DNA of 64,000 nucleotides from positions 85,457 through 149,456 of the forward strand of contig NZ_NFJV01000005.1 in NCBI RefSeq assembly GCF_002160055.1. Direction: 5' to 3'. The translations under genes and the position numbers were made by a program. A model generated the notes under the pieces. That model did not search any database, was not told the DNA's origin, and saw only the letters and a list, made by a program, of their open reading frames with translations. Source of the DNA: Mediterranea sp. An20. Its GTDB lineage: Bacteria > Bacteroidota > Bacteroidia > Bacteroidales > Bacteroidaceae. Below, piece by piece: positions 17,261-25,907 of the stretch (within the stretch, counting starts at the first letter, position 1; each line of letters starts with the position of its first letter).

Positions 17261-18496
17261 ATGAAGAACAGTAAATTTTATCCTTGGATTGTAGTAGGTC
17301 TTTTGTGGGTAGTTGCCCTGTTGAATTATATGGACCGCCAGATGCTTTCTACTATGCAGGAAGCCATGAAAGTGGATATTGTGGAATTGAATAAAGCAGA
17401 GGCTTTTGGCGCATTGATGGCCATATTCTTGTGGATATATGGTTTCTTGAGCCCTGTTGCCGGTATGGTGGCCGACCGTGTCAGCCGCAAGTGGCTGGTA
17501 GTGGGAAGCCTGTTTGTCTGGTCGTTTGTTACCTGGATGATGGGATATGCCGAAACCTTCCACCAACTTTATTGGCTTCGTGCCATAATGGGCATCAGTG
17601 AGGCTCTTTACATACCTTCCGCTTTGTCTCTCATCGCAGACTGGCATGAAGGGAAATCCCGCTCCTTGGCCATTGGAATTCACATGACAGGCTTATACGT
17701 AGGACAGGCTATTGGTGGCTTTGGTGCAACAATCGCCGCTTTGTTTTCTTGGCATTCCACTTTCCATTGGTTTGGCATTATCGGGGTCGTCTATTCCTTG
17801 TTGCTGGTTGTTCTGCTTCATGAAAATCCTCATCATGCCGTGGTGTCCCGGAGCGTGAAGGAAAGTCAGGAAAAGAAGCCTTCTTTGTTTGCAGGTTTGG
17901 GGGTATTGTTTTCCACGCTGGCTTTCTGGATTATCCTATTCTATTTTGCAGCTCCCAGTCTTCCGGGGTGGGCCATCAAGAATTGGTCTCCTACCTTGTT
18001 TTCGGAGAGTTTGGGTATTCCCATGTCTGAAGCCGGACCTATTTCAACCATCACCATAGCAGTATCTTCTTTCATAGGAGTGATTATGGGAGGAATATTG
18101 AGCGACCGTTGGGTACAGCGCAACATACGTGGCCGTGTTTATACAGGTGCCATAGGGTTAGGTCTGACCGTTCCTGCTTTATTGCTGCTGGGGTTCGGGC
18201 ATAGTTTGCCAGCCGTAGTAGGGGCGGGACTACTGTTTGGGATAGGCTATGGCATTTTTGATGCAAACAACATGCCCATTCTTTGCCAGTTTGTCTCAGC
18301 CAAATACCGCGGTACGGCTTATGGGTTGATGAATATGACTGGTGTGTTTGCCGGAGCAGCGGTTACTGAGGTTTTTGGAAAATGGACAGACGGAGGTAAT
18401 CTGGGGCAAGGCTTTGCTTTGCTTAGTATAGTGGTATTGATAGCTTTGGGGTTGCAGCTTTACTTCTTGCGGCCGAAGACAGACAATATGGAATAG
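17261..18496 (+). CDS. nanT: MFS transporter, probable sialic-acid permease
   Basis: About 411 residues with twelve predicted membrane helices. Typical major-facilitator signatures are LLNYMDRQMLSTM in helix 1 and GMVADRVSRKW in the loop between helices 2 and 3. It lies between yhcH and nanL, and the arrangement matches the NanT of the Bacteroides nanLET-type operon. It is therefore likely to import N-acetylneuraminate through the inner membrane by proton symport, though specificity is inferred from context. GGAG at 17250-17253 favours the ATG at 17261 over the one at 17255, which would be only two bases from it. Confidence 0.88.
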   Translation: MKNSKFYPWIVVGLLWVVALLNYMDRQMLSTMQEAMKVDIVELNKAEAFGALMAIFLWIYGFLSPVAGMVADRVSRKWLVVGSLFVWSFVTWMMGYAETFHQLYWLRAIMGISEALYIPSALSLIADWHEGKSRSLAIGIHMTGLYVGQAIGGFGATIAALFSWHSTFHWFGIIGVVYSLLLVVLLHENPHHAVVSRSVKESQEKKPSLFAGLGVLFSTLAFWIILFYFAAPSLPGWAIKNWSPTLFSESLGIPMSEAGPISTITIAVSSFIGVIMGGILSDRWVQRNIRGRVYTGAIGLGLTVPALLLLGFGHSLPAVVGAGLLFGIGYGIFDANNMPILCQFVSAKYRGTAYGLMNMTGVFAGAAVTEVFGKWTDGGNLGQGFALLSIVVLIALGLQLYFLRPKTDNME

Positions 18497-18613
18497 GGTG
18501 GTAAGTGGGGATGTCGCGTATGATGAAAACAGCCAGCTTCTTCAGAAAGGCTTCCCTTGTTCTATATGCTAATTATTGTATAATATTTGTTTACTTATAA
18601 AATCAACAAGTTT

Positions 18614-19531
18614 ATGGAGAAAATTGTCGGATTGATTGATGCGCCGTTCACTCCGTTTTATGCGAATGGCGAAGTGAATTATGAACCTATCGGAACATAC
18701 GCAAAGATGTTGCAGAAGAATGGCCTGAAGGGCGTTTTTATCAATGGTTCTTCGGGTGAAGGGTATATGCTGACCGAAGAAGAACGTATGAAGTTGACCG
18801 AGCGTTGGCTGGAAGCAGCTCCGGAAGGTTTTAAAGTCATTGTGCATGTAGGCAGTTGTTGTGTCAAGTCCAGCCGTAAGCTGGCCGAGCATGCCCAGAA
18901 GATGGGAGCTTGGGGGGTAGGTGCCATGGCTCCTCCTTTTCCGAAAATCAATCGGGTAGAAGAATTGGTGAAATATGTTGAGGAGATAGCTGCCGGTGCT
19001 CCCGACCTGCCTTTCTACTATTATCATATTCCGGCTTTCAATGGCGCATATTTGTCCATGGTCAAGTTCTTGGAGGCAGTAGACGGACGTGTGCCTAATT
19101 TTGCCGGTATCAAATATACTTTTGAAAGTCTGTATGAATACAACCAGTGCCGTTTGTATAAGAATGGCAAGTACGATATGCTGCATGGACAAGATGAAAC
19201 CATATTGCCTTGTCTGGCCATGGGAGGTGCCCAAGGTGGCATTGGAGGAACAACGAATTATAACGGTCGGGAGCTGGTAGGTATTTTGGATGCTTGGAAA
19301 AATGGAGATTTGGCATTGGCCCGTGAACGTCAGAACTTTGCACAGGAAGTTATCAATGTCATTTGCAATTATCGTGGAAACATCGTGGCTGGCAAGCGCA
19401 TTATGAAACTGATTGGTCTTGATCTGGGCAAAAACCGTACACCTTTCCAGAACATGACCGATGAGGAGGAGATACGTATGAGGGAGCAACTTGAAGCCAT
19501 CGGATTCTTTGAGCGTTGCAACCAATTTTAA
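18614..19531 (+). CDS. nanL: N-acetylneuraminate lyase
   Basis: A protein of 305 residues in the DapA/NanA aldolase superfamily. It has the phosphate/carboxylate-binding turn GSSGEG at 45-50, the YYYHIPAF segment with Tyr137, and the Schiff-base Lys167 in FAGIKYT. The GGAQGGIGGTTNY loop closes the barrel. It cleaves N-acetylneuraminate to ManNAc and pyruvate in the cytosol. The gap of 117 bases after nanT is the largest inside the operon and may hold a secondary start of transcription. nanE follows after 12 bases. Confidence 0.93.
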   Translation: MEKIVGLIDAPFTPFYANGEVNYEPIGTYAKMLQKNGLKGVFINGSSGEGYMLTEEERMKLTERWLEAAPEGFKVIVHVGSCCVKSSRKLAEHAQKMGAWGVGAMAPPFPKINRVEELVKYVEEIAAGAPDLPFYYYHIPAFNGAYLSMVKFLEAVDGRVPNFAGIKYTFESLYEYNQCRLYKNGKYDMLHGQDETILPCLAMGGAQGGIGGTTNYNGRELVGILDAWKNGDLALARERQNFAQEVINVICNYRGNIVAGKRIMKLIGLDLGKNRTPFQNMTDEEEIRMREQLEAIGFFERCNQF

Positions 19532-19543
19532 AACTTTCCTGTT

Positions 19544-20734
19544 ATGAATGTTGACAATTATTTGAATGCCTGGGCTGCTTCTTATCGGGAGAGCCTGACC
19601 AATGACATCTTGCCTTTCTGGCTTAAACATGGCTTAGACAGGCAGAACGGAGGGGTATATACTTGCGTGAACCGGGATGGTAGTCTGATAGACAGCACCA
19701 AGTCAGTCTGGTTTCAAGGCAGGTTCGGATTTATTACCTCTTATGCCTACAATCACATCGAGAAGAACCCGGAGTGGTTGGCAGCCTCTAAAAGTTGTAT
19801 TGATTTTATAGAACAGCATTGTACTGATACGGATGGACGTATGTTCTTTGAGGTGACAGCCGATGGCCGTCCGTTGCGCAAACGGCGTTATGTATTCTCC
19901 GAGACTTTTGCTGCCATTGCCATGTCTGAATATGCCATAGCATCGGGCGATGAATTGTATGCTCGAAAGGCATTGGATTTGTTTGGACGCATCCGTCATT
20001 ATTTGAATACGCCGGGGATATTGGAACCCAAGTATTTGCCGACTTTGCAGGCGCGGGGACATTCTGTCACGATGATTCTCATCAATACGGCATCGCGTAT
20101 TCGGGAAGCAATCCAGGCTCCAGAATTGGATGCGCAGATTGATGAGTCTATTGATGCCATCCGTCGTTACTTCGTTCATCCCGAGTTTGAAGCTCTGCTC
20201 GAAATGGTAGGACCGGAAGGAGAGTTTATTGATACGTGTAACGGTCGTCTGATTAATCCCGGACACTGTATCGAGACCTCATGGTTCTTGCTGGAAGAAG
20301 CTCGTCACCGTAATTGGGAAAAGGGCTTGACCGAATTGGCTCTGCAGATTCTTGACTGGTCGTGGAAATGGGGGTGGGATGAGCAGTATGGAGGTATTAT
20401 CAACTTCCGTGATTGCCGACATCTTCCTGTACAGGACTATTCGCAGGATATGAAATTCTGGTGGCCGCAGACTGAAACTATTATTGCCTCGCTTTATGCT
20501 TATTTGGCTACGAAGGATGAAAAATATTTGGAAATGCACAAGAGGGTCAGTGACTGGACATACGCTCATTTCCCGGATAAGGAATATGGAGAATGGTACG
20601 GTTACCTGCATCGAGATGGCACGGTAGCTCAACCGGCGAAGGGAAATATTTTTAAAGGGCCTTTCCATATACCACGCATGATGATGTATGGCTATGGACT
20701 GTGCCAGGATATATTGAGCGTTGAGGGACGATAA
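19544..20734 (+). CDS. nanE: N-acylglucosamine 2-epimerase
   Basis: A 396-residue (alpha/alpha)6-barrel protein of the AGE family. Characteristic parts are LKHGLDRQNGGVYTCVNRDG, the FSETFAAIAMSEYA helix, NPGHCIETSWFLLEEARH with a probable catalytic His, and FWWPQTETI. It converts ManNAc to GlcNAc without prior phosphorylation. That fits a Bacteroides-style pathway (NanL then AGE-type epimerase, then a sugar kinase) rather than the E. coli NanK/NanE route. No kinase gene lies in the operon. It is the last gene of yhcH-nanT-nanL-nanE. Confidence 0.93.
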   Translation: MNVDNYLNAWAASYRESLTNDILPFWLKHGLDRQNGGVYTCVNRDGSLIDSTKSVWFQGRFGFITSYAYNHIEKNPEWLAASKSCIDFIEQHCTDTDGRMFFEVTADGRPLRKRRYVFSETFAAIAMSEYAIASGDELYARKALDLFGRIRHYLNTPGILEPKYLPTLQARGHSVTMILINTASRIREAIQAPELDAQIDESIDAIRRYFVHPEFEALLEMVGPEGEFIDTCNGRLINPGHCIETSWFLLEEARHRNWEKGLTELALQILDWSWKWGWDEQYGGIINFRDCRHLPVQDYSQDMKFWWPQTETIIASLYAYLATKDEKYLEMHKRVSDWTYAHFPDKEYGEWYGYLHRDGTVAQPAKGNIFKGPFHIPRMMMYGYGLCQDILSVEGR

Positions 20735-20761
20735 GCAAGTGCTCCGCTGAATGGATAATCG

Positions 20762-20934
20762 AACACGGAGGCGCAAAGGCACTGAACATTTGTGTTTGCC
20801 TGCTCTGGAGTGATGATGGTGCAGTATAGGCTTTCGGTTTGGAATGCCTCTGCCATACGGGAAAGAGGGATACTTTTGTGAACTCTTTTCACGCAGGACC
20901 AATTCACATGCTCTGTGCCTCTGCGCTTGTGTTT
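20762..20934. repeat. Imperfect inverted repeat after nanE
   Basis: AACACGGAGGCGCAAAGGCAC (20762-20782, written here as AACAC then GGAG then GCGCAAAGGCAC) is matched in inverse by GTGCCTCTGCGCTTGTGTT (20915-20933). The core GCGCAaAGGCAC matches 11 of 12 bases and AACAC matches fully. About 130 bases lie between the arms. It may be a small non-coding element. Confidence 0.5.
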
Positions 20935-21075
20935 GATATAAATGGGTTACTTTCGCTTAGCTTGGTCCTTAATTCTCTATTAATGAGACGCTTTTCCTCT
21001 GTGCTGCACTTGACTGTGATAAGGTGTGGATTGCTTTGGGGATTATCTGCTTGTTGGGTTCTCTGTCTTGTTTTT

Positions 21076-21140
21076 ACGAAGCAGACTTCTTATATATAAG
21101 CACCGGATTTCTAATACGTCTGAAGCGGGCTTGTAATAGA
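21076..21140 (+). repeat. Degenerate 22-bp tandem repeat array, copy 3
   Basis: Units read ACGAAGCAGACTTC, TTATATATAAGCACCGGATTTC, TAATACGTCTGAAGCGGGCTTG and TAATAGACAAGGAGTAAACAG. The two central units are exactly 22 bases each. It lies in the gap after nanE. Confidence 0.65.
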
Positions 21141-21353
21141 CAAGGAGTAAACAGACAGGAGCCGGAAAATGCGTGAAGCGTAAATAAGGTATGATTTGTA
21201 AATCTCTATGAGGGATATACCTCTTTGAAATTCAGATAGTCAGAAGGAATATTCTATTCTTGAGCCAATGAGTCGGCAATTGTTCGAATCTTCTCTTAAA
21301 ACCAGTTTAAACTTTATTCAGCAGTCTGTGCCAGGTGCAACGGATACAGATGA

Positions 21354-21438
21354 GAGGCTGTCTCAACATCGCAAACTCCCTCCCCTCATCGGTATGACAA
21401 GGCAGAATGACAGTCTGAATTCATGCTGAGGCAGCCTC
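21354..21438. terminator. Long-range inverted repeat, possible terminator of mltD-like gene
   Basis: GAGGCTGTCTCA (21354-21365) pairs with TGAGGCAGCCTC (21427-21438), 11 of 12 bases, enclosing 61 bases. It lies 28 bases beyond the stop of the minus-strand lytic transglycosylase gene. The long loop makes this less certain than a simple hairpin. Confidence 0.5.
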
Positions 21439-21465
21439 TTGCTTTGAAGGTGGCCTTAAGTCCGT

Positions 21466-22758
21466 TTATCTGTAAATCTTCAATCGTTTTCCTGCTCGGA
21501 TTTTGTTATTGCGCAAGCCATTCCACTGGCGCAATTGGCGGACAGATACGCCATATTTGGAGGCTATGTTGCTTAATGTATCTCCATTGCGTATCTTGTA
21601 GTAGACGACTTTTCCACTACCGCTGCTCGTCTTGGCATCGACAGAGGCTACCGTGCGGCGATTTTTAAACAATTCTTTGCTGCGGTGCGCGTAAATGGTG
21701 TCTTGGTTGTCTATAAAAGTGCTGATAGTTTCGGTGGGAAGTCGTAATATGCAGGGTTTGCTGTCGCCTGGCACAATGTTGCGTTTATATTGCGGGTTCA
21801 GACTTTTGATTTCTTCAACGGGTATATGGCAAATATCTGCTATTTGTTCGAAGTGGAGTTTCTGGTTCACCTGAATGGTGTCTGTAGACTTGGGAATATT
21901 AGTTTCCATCGGACAAATATTGTGTTTGCAGTAGTAAGTCATTACATAGTTGGCTGCAATAAATGCCGGTACGTACCCACGGGTTTCACGTGGCAGGTAG
22001 TTATATATTTCCCAATAGTCCGTTTTTCCTCCTGCCCGTCTGATAGCCTTATTGATATTTCCTGGGCCACAGTTATAGGCAGCAATCACCAAATTCCAGT
22101 CCTTGTAAATGTCGTACATGTCTTTCAGGTATCGGGCAGCGGCCCAGGTCGCTTTGATGGGGTCACGCCGTTCATCTACCAGGCTGTTGCTTTCCAGACC
22201 ATATAGTTTTCCTGTGGCTAACATGAATTGCCATAGACCCGTGGCACCTGCACGGGATACGGCTGAAGGGTTTAATGCCGACTCTATGATGGGTAGATAT
22301 TTCAATTCTAACGGAAGATTATATGCATCCAGAGCTTCTTCAAAGATAGGCATATAGAAGTTGCAGGCACTCAGCATGAATGCCACTTGTCCACGCAAAC
22401 GGTTAGTATAAGTATCTATGAATTTGCGTACGATGTCATTGTAGGGCATTTCCATGATGACAGGCATGCGCGACAGGCGGTCAATATACACCGAATCGCT
22501 GAAGAGAGGGTTGGTGGTGGAAGTGCTGCAGTCTTTCCCCAAATCAATATAAGTTTTGGCTTTCCAGTCATTGAGCAGGCTGTCAAGCGGGTAGGTCATG
22601 CCTGCTGGTAAATCAATGGTATCTGTATGTTGTGTGCCATTTTCGTTGATGACGATATTCATGTTTTCCTGTGCGTGTGCAGGCTGTATGGCCAGTACAC
22701 TATACAGCATGAACAAAGGGGCGGTAAGCAGATGATTGCGTATGTCTTTTAAATGCAT
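21466..22758 (-). CDS. MltD-like membrane-bound lytic murein transglycosylase with LysM
   Basis: A 430-residue protein with a signal peptide (about 1-29, ending QPAHAQ). A GH23-type lytic transglycosylase domain spans about 120-290, with catalytic Glu159 in YLPIIESALNPSAVS followed by GATGLWQFM and AAYNCGPGNINKAI. A degenerate LysM (about 300-345) and a clear C-terminal LysM (about 382-430, YKIRNGDTLSNIASKYGVS) bind glycan. It would cleave peptidoglycan in the periplasm with 1,6-anhydro ring formation. It is the last gene of the minus-strand unit parA-parB-DUF5683-mltD. Confidence 0.93.
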   Translation of the reverse strand: MHLKDIRNHLLTAPLFMLYSVLAIQPAHAQENMNIVINENGTQHTDTIDLPAGMTYPLDSLLNDWKAKTYIDLGKDCSTSTTNPLFSDSVYIDRLSRMPVIMEMPYNDIVRKFIDTYTNRLRGQVAFMLSACNFYMPIFEEALDAYNLPLELKYLPIIESALNPSAVSRAGATGLWQFMLATGKLYGLESNSLVDERRDPIKATWAAARYLKDMYDIYKDWNLVIAAYNCGPGNINKAIRRAGGKTDYWEIYNYLPRETRGYVPAFIAANYVMTYYCKHNICPMETNIPKSTDTIQVNQKLHFEQIADICHIPVEEIKSLNPQYKRNIVPGDSKPCILRLPTETISTFIDNQDTIYAHRSKELFKNRRTVASVDAKTSSGSGKVVYYKIRNGDTLSNIASKYGVSVRQLRQWNGLRNNKIRAGKRLKIYR

Positions 22759-22794
22759 ATCGGTTGTTTTTCTAAGGTTATGATATGATATTTC

Positions 22795-23634
22795 TTAAAA
22801 TCGGAAACTACATTGCAGACCTACGGAGCGGTTAGTCCCGCGCGACGTCGTTTGTGTATCGATGACAGCCGGCTCCACTTTCATGCTCAAGTCGGGGGTA
22901 ATGTCAAAGTTGGACAGTTCAGCGTCTACATAGGCATCTATGACAGACAGCAGGTATACGCCTATGAAAGCAAAGATACTCAGGTCGCGGTATCGTCGGA
23001 AAGTGTCTTTGCGTCGGCGCAGCAGGTCTATAAGTTGCGATTGCGATACTTGCTCCATGTAAGACGGTGGAATCAGTTCCGTGATGTTGGTTGAGTTCCA
23101 GTTGCCGTTGGCTGCATCCCGATAAGCATTGAAATAGTCGCGATACATTTTCCCGTTCCATGTGAGGGCATAGGCACATCCGGCAAATCCACCGTAAAAG
23201 ATGGGCAGTTTCCAATATTTGCGGTTGTAAATCTGTCCGCCTCCCGGTATTATGAGTGCTAACCACGTTGCTTTGACAGGATTAGGCACCCACAGTTTGC
23301 GTTTCATCTCCTTAGACAGACTATCGGTGGGGGAGGTCGGTTCTGCGAGGTTGGGCGATGCTGTAAGTTCCAGCATCTTGTTTTTGTTGGAAGCAGCAAT
23401 GCTGTCGGCTACGGCCAGACTGTCTGCCGTTTCCATAAGGGCAGGAGTGTTGAGACTGTCTATGGAGTCGGTTTGCAGGTGCAATACAGGATTCAGACTG
23501 TCTGTCTGCAATGCGTGGGCACGTTTAAGAGCTGCGCGCGGGCGGTCTTGGCCATACATAGTCATTCCTGCCATTTGCACGAAGCAGAATAGCAAGGCTA
23601 TTAGAATGCGATATGTGCTTCTGTTCGTTGTCAT
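22795..23634 (-). CDS. DUF5683 domain membrane protein
   Basis: A 279-residue protein with an N-terminal signal or anchor (about 8-29), a Ser/Asp/Leu-rich linker and a membrane-associated domain from about residue 130. That domain opens VPNPVKATWLALIIPGGGQIYNRKYWK, a DUF5683-type pattern with conserved G-G-G-Q-x-Y-N. A hydrophobic stretch SIFAFIGVYLLSVIDAYVDA lies near 220. Its function is unknown. It overlaps parB by 4 bases (ATGA) and precedes the mltD-like gene, an arrangement that suggests a cell-division or envelope role. Confidence 0.75.
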   Translation of the reverse strand: MTTNRSTYRILIALLFCFVQMAGMTMYGQDRPRAALKRAHALQTDSLNPVLHLQTDSIDSLNTPALMETADSLAVADSIAASNKNKMLELTASPNLAEPTSPTDSLSKEMKRKLWVPNPVKATWLALIIPGGGQIYNRKYWKLPIFYGGFAGCAYALTWNGKMYRDYFNAYRDAANGNWNSTNITELIPPSYMEQVSQSQLIDLLRRRKDTFRRYRDLSIFAFIGVYLLSVIDAYVDAELSNFDITPDLSMKVEPAVIDTQTTSRGTNRSVGLQCSFRF

Positions 23635-24521
23635 TTGTTCTTTAGCGTATCGAAGATGCCGATGATACGTTCTAATTCTTCTTCGTTATTAAAAGGTATG
23701 CTGATTTTTCCTTTCCCTTTCTCTGAGCAAGTCAGCTGTACTTTTGTGTTAAAGAAACCGGAAAGCTGTTGTTTCAGCAGGTTGAATTCTTCGGGCAGTT
23801 TAGCTTGTTTGGGAGCTATTTTCCGGCTGCCACTTTTCACGGCCTCTCCTACGCTCAGGGCTTTGACTATTTCTTCTACTTTGCGCACGGAGTATCCATG
23901 TGTCAGTATCTCTTCATATACTTTTACTTGCAGTTTGGGATCATCCAATGTCAGCAGGGCACGTGCGTGTCCCATGTCTATCTGCTTGTTTTGGATGCCT
24001 ATCTGGATAGGGGCAGGCAGTTTCAGCAGGCGCAGGTAGTTGGCTATGGTCGTTCGTTTTTTGCCTACTCGTTCGCTTAGCCGTTCTTGTGTCAGGCCGT
24101 ATTGTTCTATAAGATGTTGGTAAGCCAGAGCTATTTCCACTGAGTTGAGGTCTTCGCGCTGTATGTTTTCAATAAGGGCCATTTCCATCACATTCTCATC
24201 ATCGGCCGTACGTATATAAGCGGGGATTGTGTGGAGTCCGGCTTGTTGTGCAGCGCGAAAACGTCGTTCGCCAGCGATAATCTGGTAAGTGTCATCGCCC
24301 ATCTGCCGCAGGGTGACAGGTTGGATAATGCCGATTTCTGCGATGGAGTCGGCCAGTTCCTGCAAAGCGACCGGGTCGAAATCACGTCGGGGTTGGTTGG
24401 GATTGACGGAAATCTTGTCGAGGGCTATTTCGTTGATGGACGAAGAGCCTTCTGTCTGCACCTCATCTATAGAGAGCAGGGCATCGAGTCCGCGTCCGAG
24501 TGCATTTCTTCGTTGTACCAT
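23631..24521 (-). CDS. parB: Chromosome partitioning protein ParB
   Basis: A 296-residue ParB/Spo0J protein. The N-terminal CTPase/ParB domain shows NPNQPRRDFD, QIIAGERRFRAAQQAG and ALIENIQREDLN. The central helix-turn-helix (about 145-205, LSERVGKKRTTIANYLRLLKLP) binds parS, and the C-terminus should dimerise. It loads at parS and, with ParA, segregates the origin region. parA is directly upstream (9 bases). I found no good 16-bp parS copy in the window; only half-matches occur. Confidence 0.95.
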   Translation of the reverse strand: MVQRRNALGRGLDALLSIDEVQTEGSSSINEIALDKISVNPNQPRRDFDPVALQELADSIAEIGIIQPVTLRQMGDDTYQIIAGERRFRAAQQAGLHTIPAYIRTADDENVMEMALIENIQREDLNSVEIALAYQHLIEQYGLTQERLSERVGKKRTTIANYLRLLKLPAPIQIGIQNKQIDMGHARALLTLDDPKLQVKVYEEILTHGYSVRKVEEIVKALSVGEAVKSGSRKIAPKQAKLPEEFNLLKQQLSGFFNTKVQLTCSEKGKGKISIPFNNEEELERIIGIFDTLKNK

Positions 24522-24530
24522 AATCGTTCT

Positions 24531-25307
24531 TTAAAGTGGCTTTTGTTGGTTTCTGCTTATCAGTTCTTTGGCCAGTGCCAAATGGTTTTTGGCGCCCGTC
24601 GAGTCTGCATCATACAAGATAGTGGGCAATCCGTAGCTGGGTGCTTCGCTCAGTTTGACGTTGCGCTGTATGACTGTGTTGAACACCAGCTCCTGAAAAT
24701 GCCGTTTCACTTCATCGTATATCTGGTTTGCCTGTCGCAGGCGCGAGTCGTACATGGTCAGCAGGAAACCTTCAATTTCAAGTCCGGGGTTTAATTTCGT
24801 CTTGATAATTTTGATGGTGTTCAGCAGTTTGCTGATGCCTTCCAGCGCGAAATATTCGGCCTGCACCGGGATGATGACCGAGTCGGCAGCCGTCAGCGCA
24901 TTGACAGTAATGAGTCCCAGCGAAGGCGAGCAGTCTATCAGAATGTAGTCGAACTCATCTTTCAGTGGGGCGAGCACTTCTTTTAAGATTCTTTCGCGGT
25001 TCTTCAGGTTCAGCATTTCTATTTCGGCTCCAACCAGGTTGATGTGTGAGGAGATGACTTTCAGGGTGTCTATCTCCGTGCCGTGGATAGCCTTCCGTAC
25101 GTCTGCGCCGTCAATGAGACATTCGTAGATGGTGCAGTCGGCTTGTTTGATGTCTACACCCAGCCCCGACGAGGCATTGGCTTGGGGGTCGGCATCAACG
25201 ACGAGCACTTTCTTTTCCAGTGTGGCAAGCGAAGCGGCCAAGTTGATGGTGGTGGTGGTTTTGCCCACACCGCCTTTCTGATTGGCCATGGCAATTATTT
25301 TTCCCAT
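24531..25307 (-). CDS. parA: Chromosome partitioning ATPase ParA
   Basis: A 258-residue Soj/ParA-type ATPase. It has the deviant Walker A motif ANQKGGVGKTTTTINLA near residues 8-24, VVDADPQANASSG, and DYILIDCSPSLGL as Walker B. It binds DNA non-specifically in the ATP state and moves ParB-parS complexes. It starts the minus-strand unit parA-parB-DUF5683-mltD. A promoter box lies about 145 bases upstream, so the leader is long. Confidence 0.96.
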   Translation of the reverse strand: MGKIIAMANQKGGVGKTTTTINLAASLATLEKKVLVVDADPQANASSGLGVDIKQADCTIYECLIDGADVRKAIHGTEIDTLKVISSHINLVGAEIEMLNLKNRERILKEVLAPLKDEFDYILIDCSPSLGLITVNALTAADSVIIPVQAEYFALEGISKLLNTIKIIKTKLNPGLEIEGFLLTMYDSRLRQANQIYDEVKRHFQELVFNTVIQRNVKLSEAPSYGLPTILYDADSTGAKNHLALAKELISRNQQKPL

Positions 25308-25451
25308 AATCTATCTTTTATTATCTGGGGGCGAAATAAGCAATTATTTCTCATTGTGCCTACTGAAAAGGAGAAAGAATGCGGAAACGGTTGATAAGTC
25401 GTCCGTTTTGTTAATAACCCGCAGAACTGCTTCTTTTTTCTTATTGGCGGG

Positions 25452-25459
25452 CAAATATA
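25452..25459 (-). promoter_or_regulatory. Promoter -7 box for parA
   Basis: CAAATATA on the plus strand is TATATTTG on the minus strand, upstream of parA. There is no clear -33. Confidence 0.45.
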
Positions 25460-25566
25460 CGGATTTCTTTGCGAAAAGGGAAATTCTTTTGGGTTCGCTT
25501 GCAGAAGATTAAGATTTCTAAACGGATAGTGTGAGGGGAGGATAGGGTGGAGGTGGTTTCCTGCTT

Positions 25567-25658
25567 GCGGAAAGTTGGCCGGATATGCAGGGAATGAATC
25601 TCTCTTCTTTGTTCGTACAATGCTTCCACATTGTACGAACATCCGGTCTACTTTCCGC
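25567..25658. repeat. Composite inverted repeat upstream of parA
   Basis: The outer arms GCGGAAAGTTGGCCGGAT (25567-25584) and ATCCGGTCTACTTTCCGC (25641-25658) match at 16 of 18 positions. The inner arms TGTTCGTACAATG (25610-25622) and CATTGTACGAACA (25629-25641) are perfect, with a 6-base loop. A 25-base bulge sits on the left only. This nested form suggests a structured or mobile palindromic element. Confidence 0.75.
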
Positions 25659-25745
25659 AATCGTGTGCAGGTTCTTATTGAAGTGTTTCAAACTTTCCCG
25701 CCCATAGAAATGGAGCAATCTATATTATGCTGATAATCAGCGACT

Positions 25746-25836
25746 CGCTTCTAATATATAACGAGCTTATTGCTTAGCGCCTGGCAGCGTACTGCTTAGC
25801 GCTTGGCAGTCCGTTGCTTATTGCCTGGCTACTTCG
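25746..25836 (+). repeat. Degenerate 22-bp tandem repeat array, copy 4 (most regular)
   Basis: Four units follow each other: CTAATATATAACGAGCTTATTG, TTAGCGCCTGGCAGCGTACTGC, TTAGCGCTTGGCAGTCCGTTGC and TTATTGCCTGGCTACTTCG. The two central units share 16 of 22 bases in exact register, which shows the 22-bp period clearly. Confidence 0.75.
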
Positions 25837-25907
25837 TAGGAAGAGTCTGTCAGAAATAGCTGTCCGGCACACAAGCATCCGTATTGGGGAGAGTAGTTTA
25901 AATCACT

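Larger units (their letters stand above)
20735..21465. other. Convergent intergenic region nanE / mltD-like gene (731 bp)
   Basis: The longest gap in the window. It holds an imperfect inverted repeat (20762-20934), a 22-bp repeat array (21076-21140) and a long-range terminator-like repeat (21354-21438). The short open frames here, such as minus-strand 20692-20907, do not resemble a protein. I see no promoter or RNA gene. Confidence 0.5.
25308..25907. other. Intergenic region hydrolase / parA (600 bp)
   Basis: It holds the parA promoter, a composite hairpin element (25567-25658) and the most regular 22-bp repeat array (25746-25836). Short open frames present here are overlapping and unlike known proteins. 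Confidence 0.55.

Noticed and set aside
18569..19630. Open frame of 353 codons opposite nanL and the start of nanE
   Set aside because: It spans two real genes on the other strand and has no recognisable domain.
20692..20907. Small minus-strand open frame in the gap after nanE
   Set aside because: It overlaps the end of nanE and the inverted repeat; no ribosome site or family match.
21240..21300. GTTCGAATC-like sequence suggesting a tRNA T-arm
   Set aside because: No acceptor stem, anticodon arm or CCA region can be drawn around it.
21983..21992. GTTTCACGTG inside the mltD-like gene as a parS half site
   Set aside because: Only 11 of 16 bases match the usual parS palindrome and it lies in coding DNA about 2 kb from parB; a chance match is likely.
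25746..25836. Possible CRISPR array
   Set aside because: Units are degenerate, contiguous and 22 bases long, without constant repeats or spacers, and no cas gene is present.
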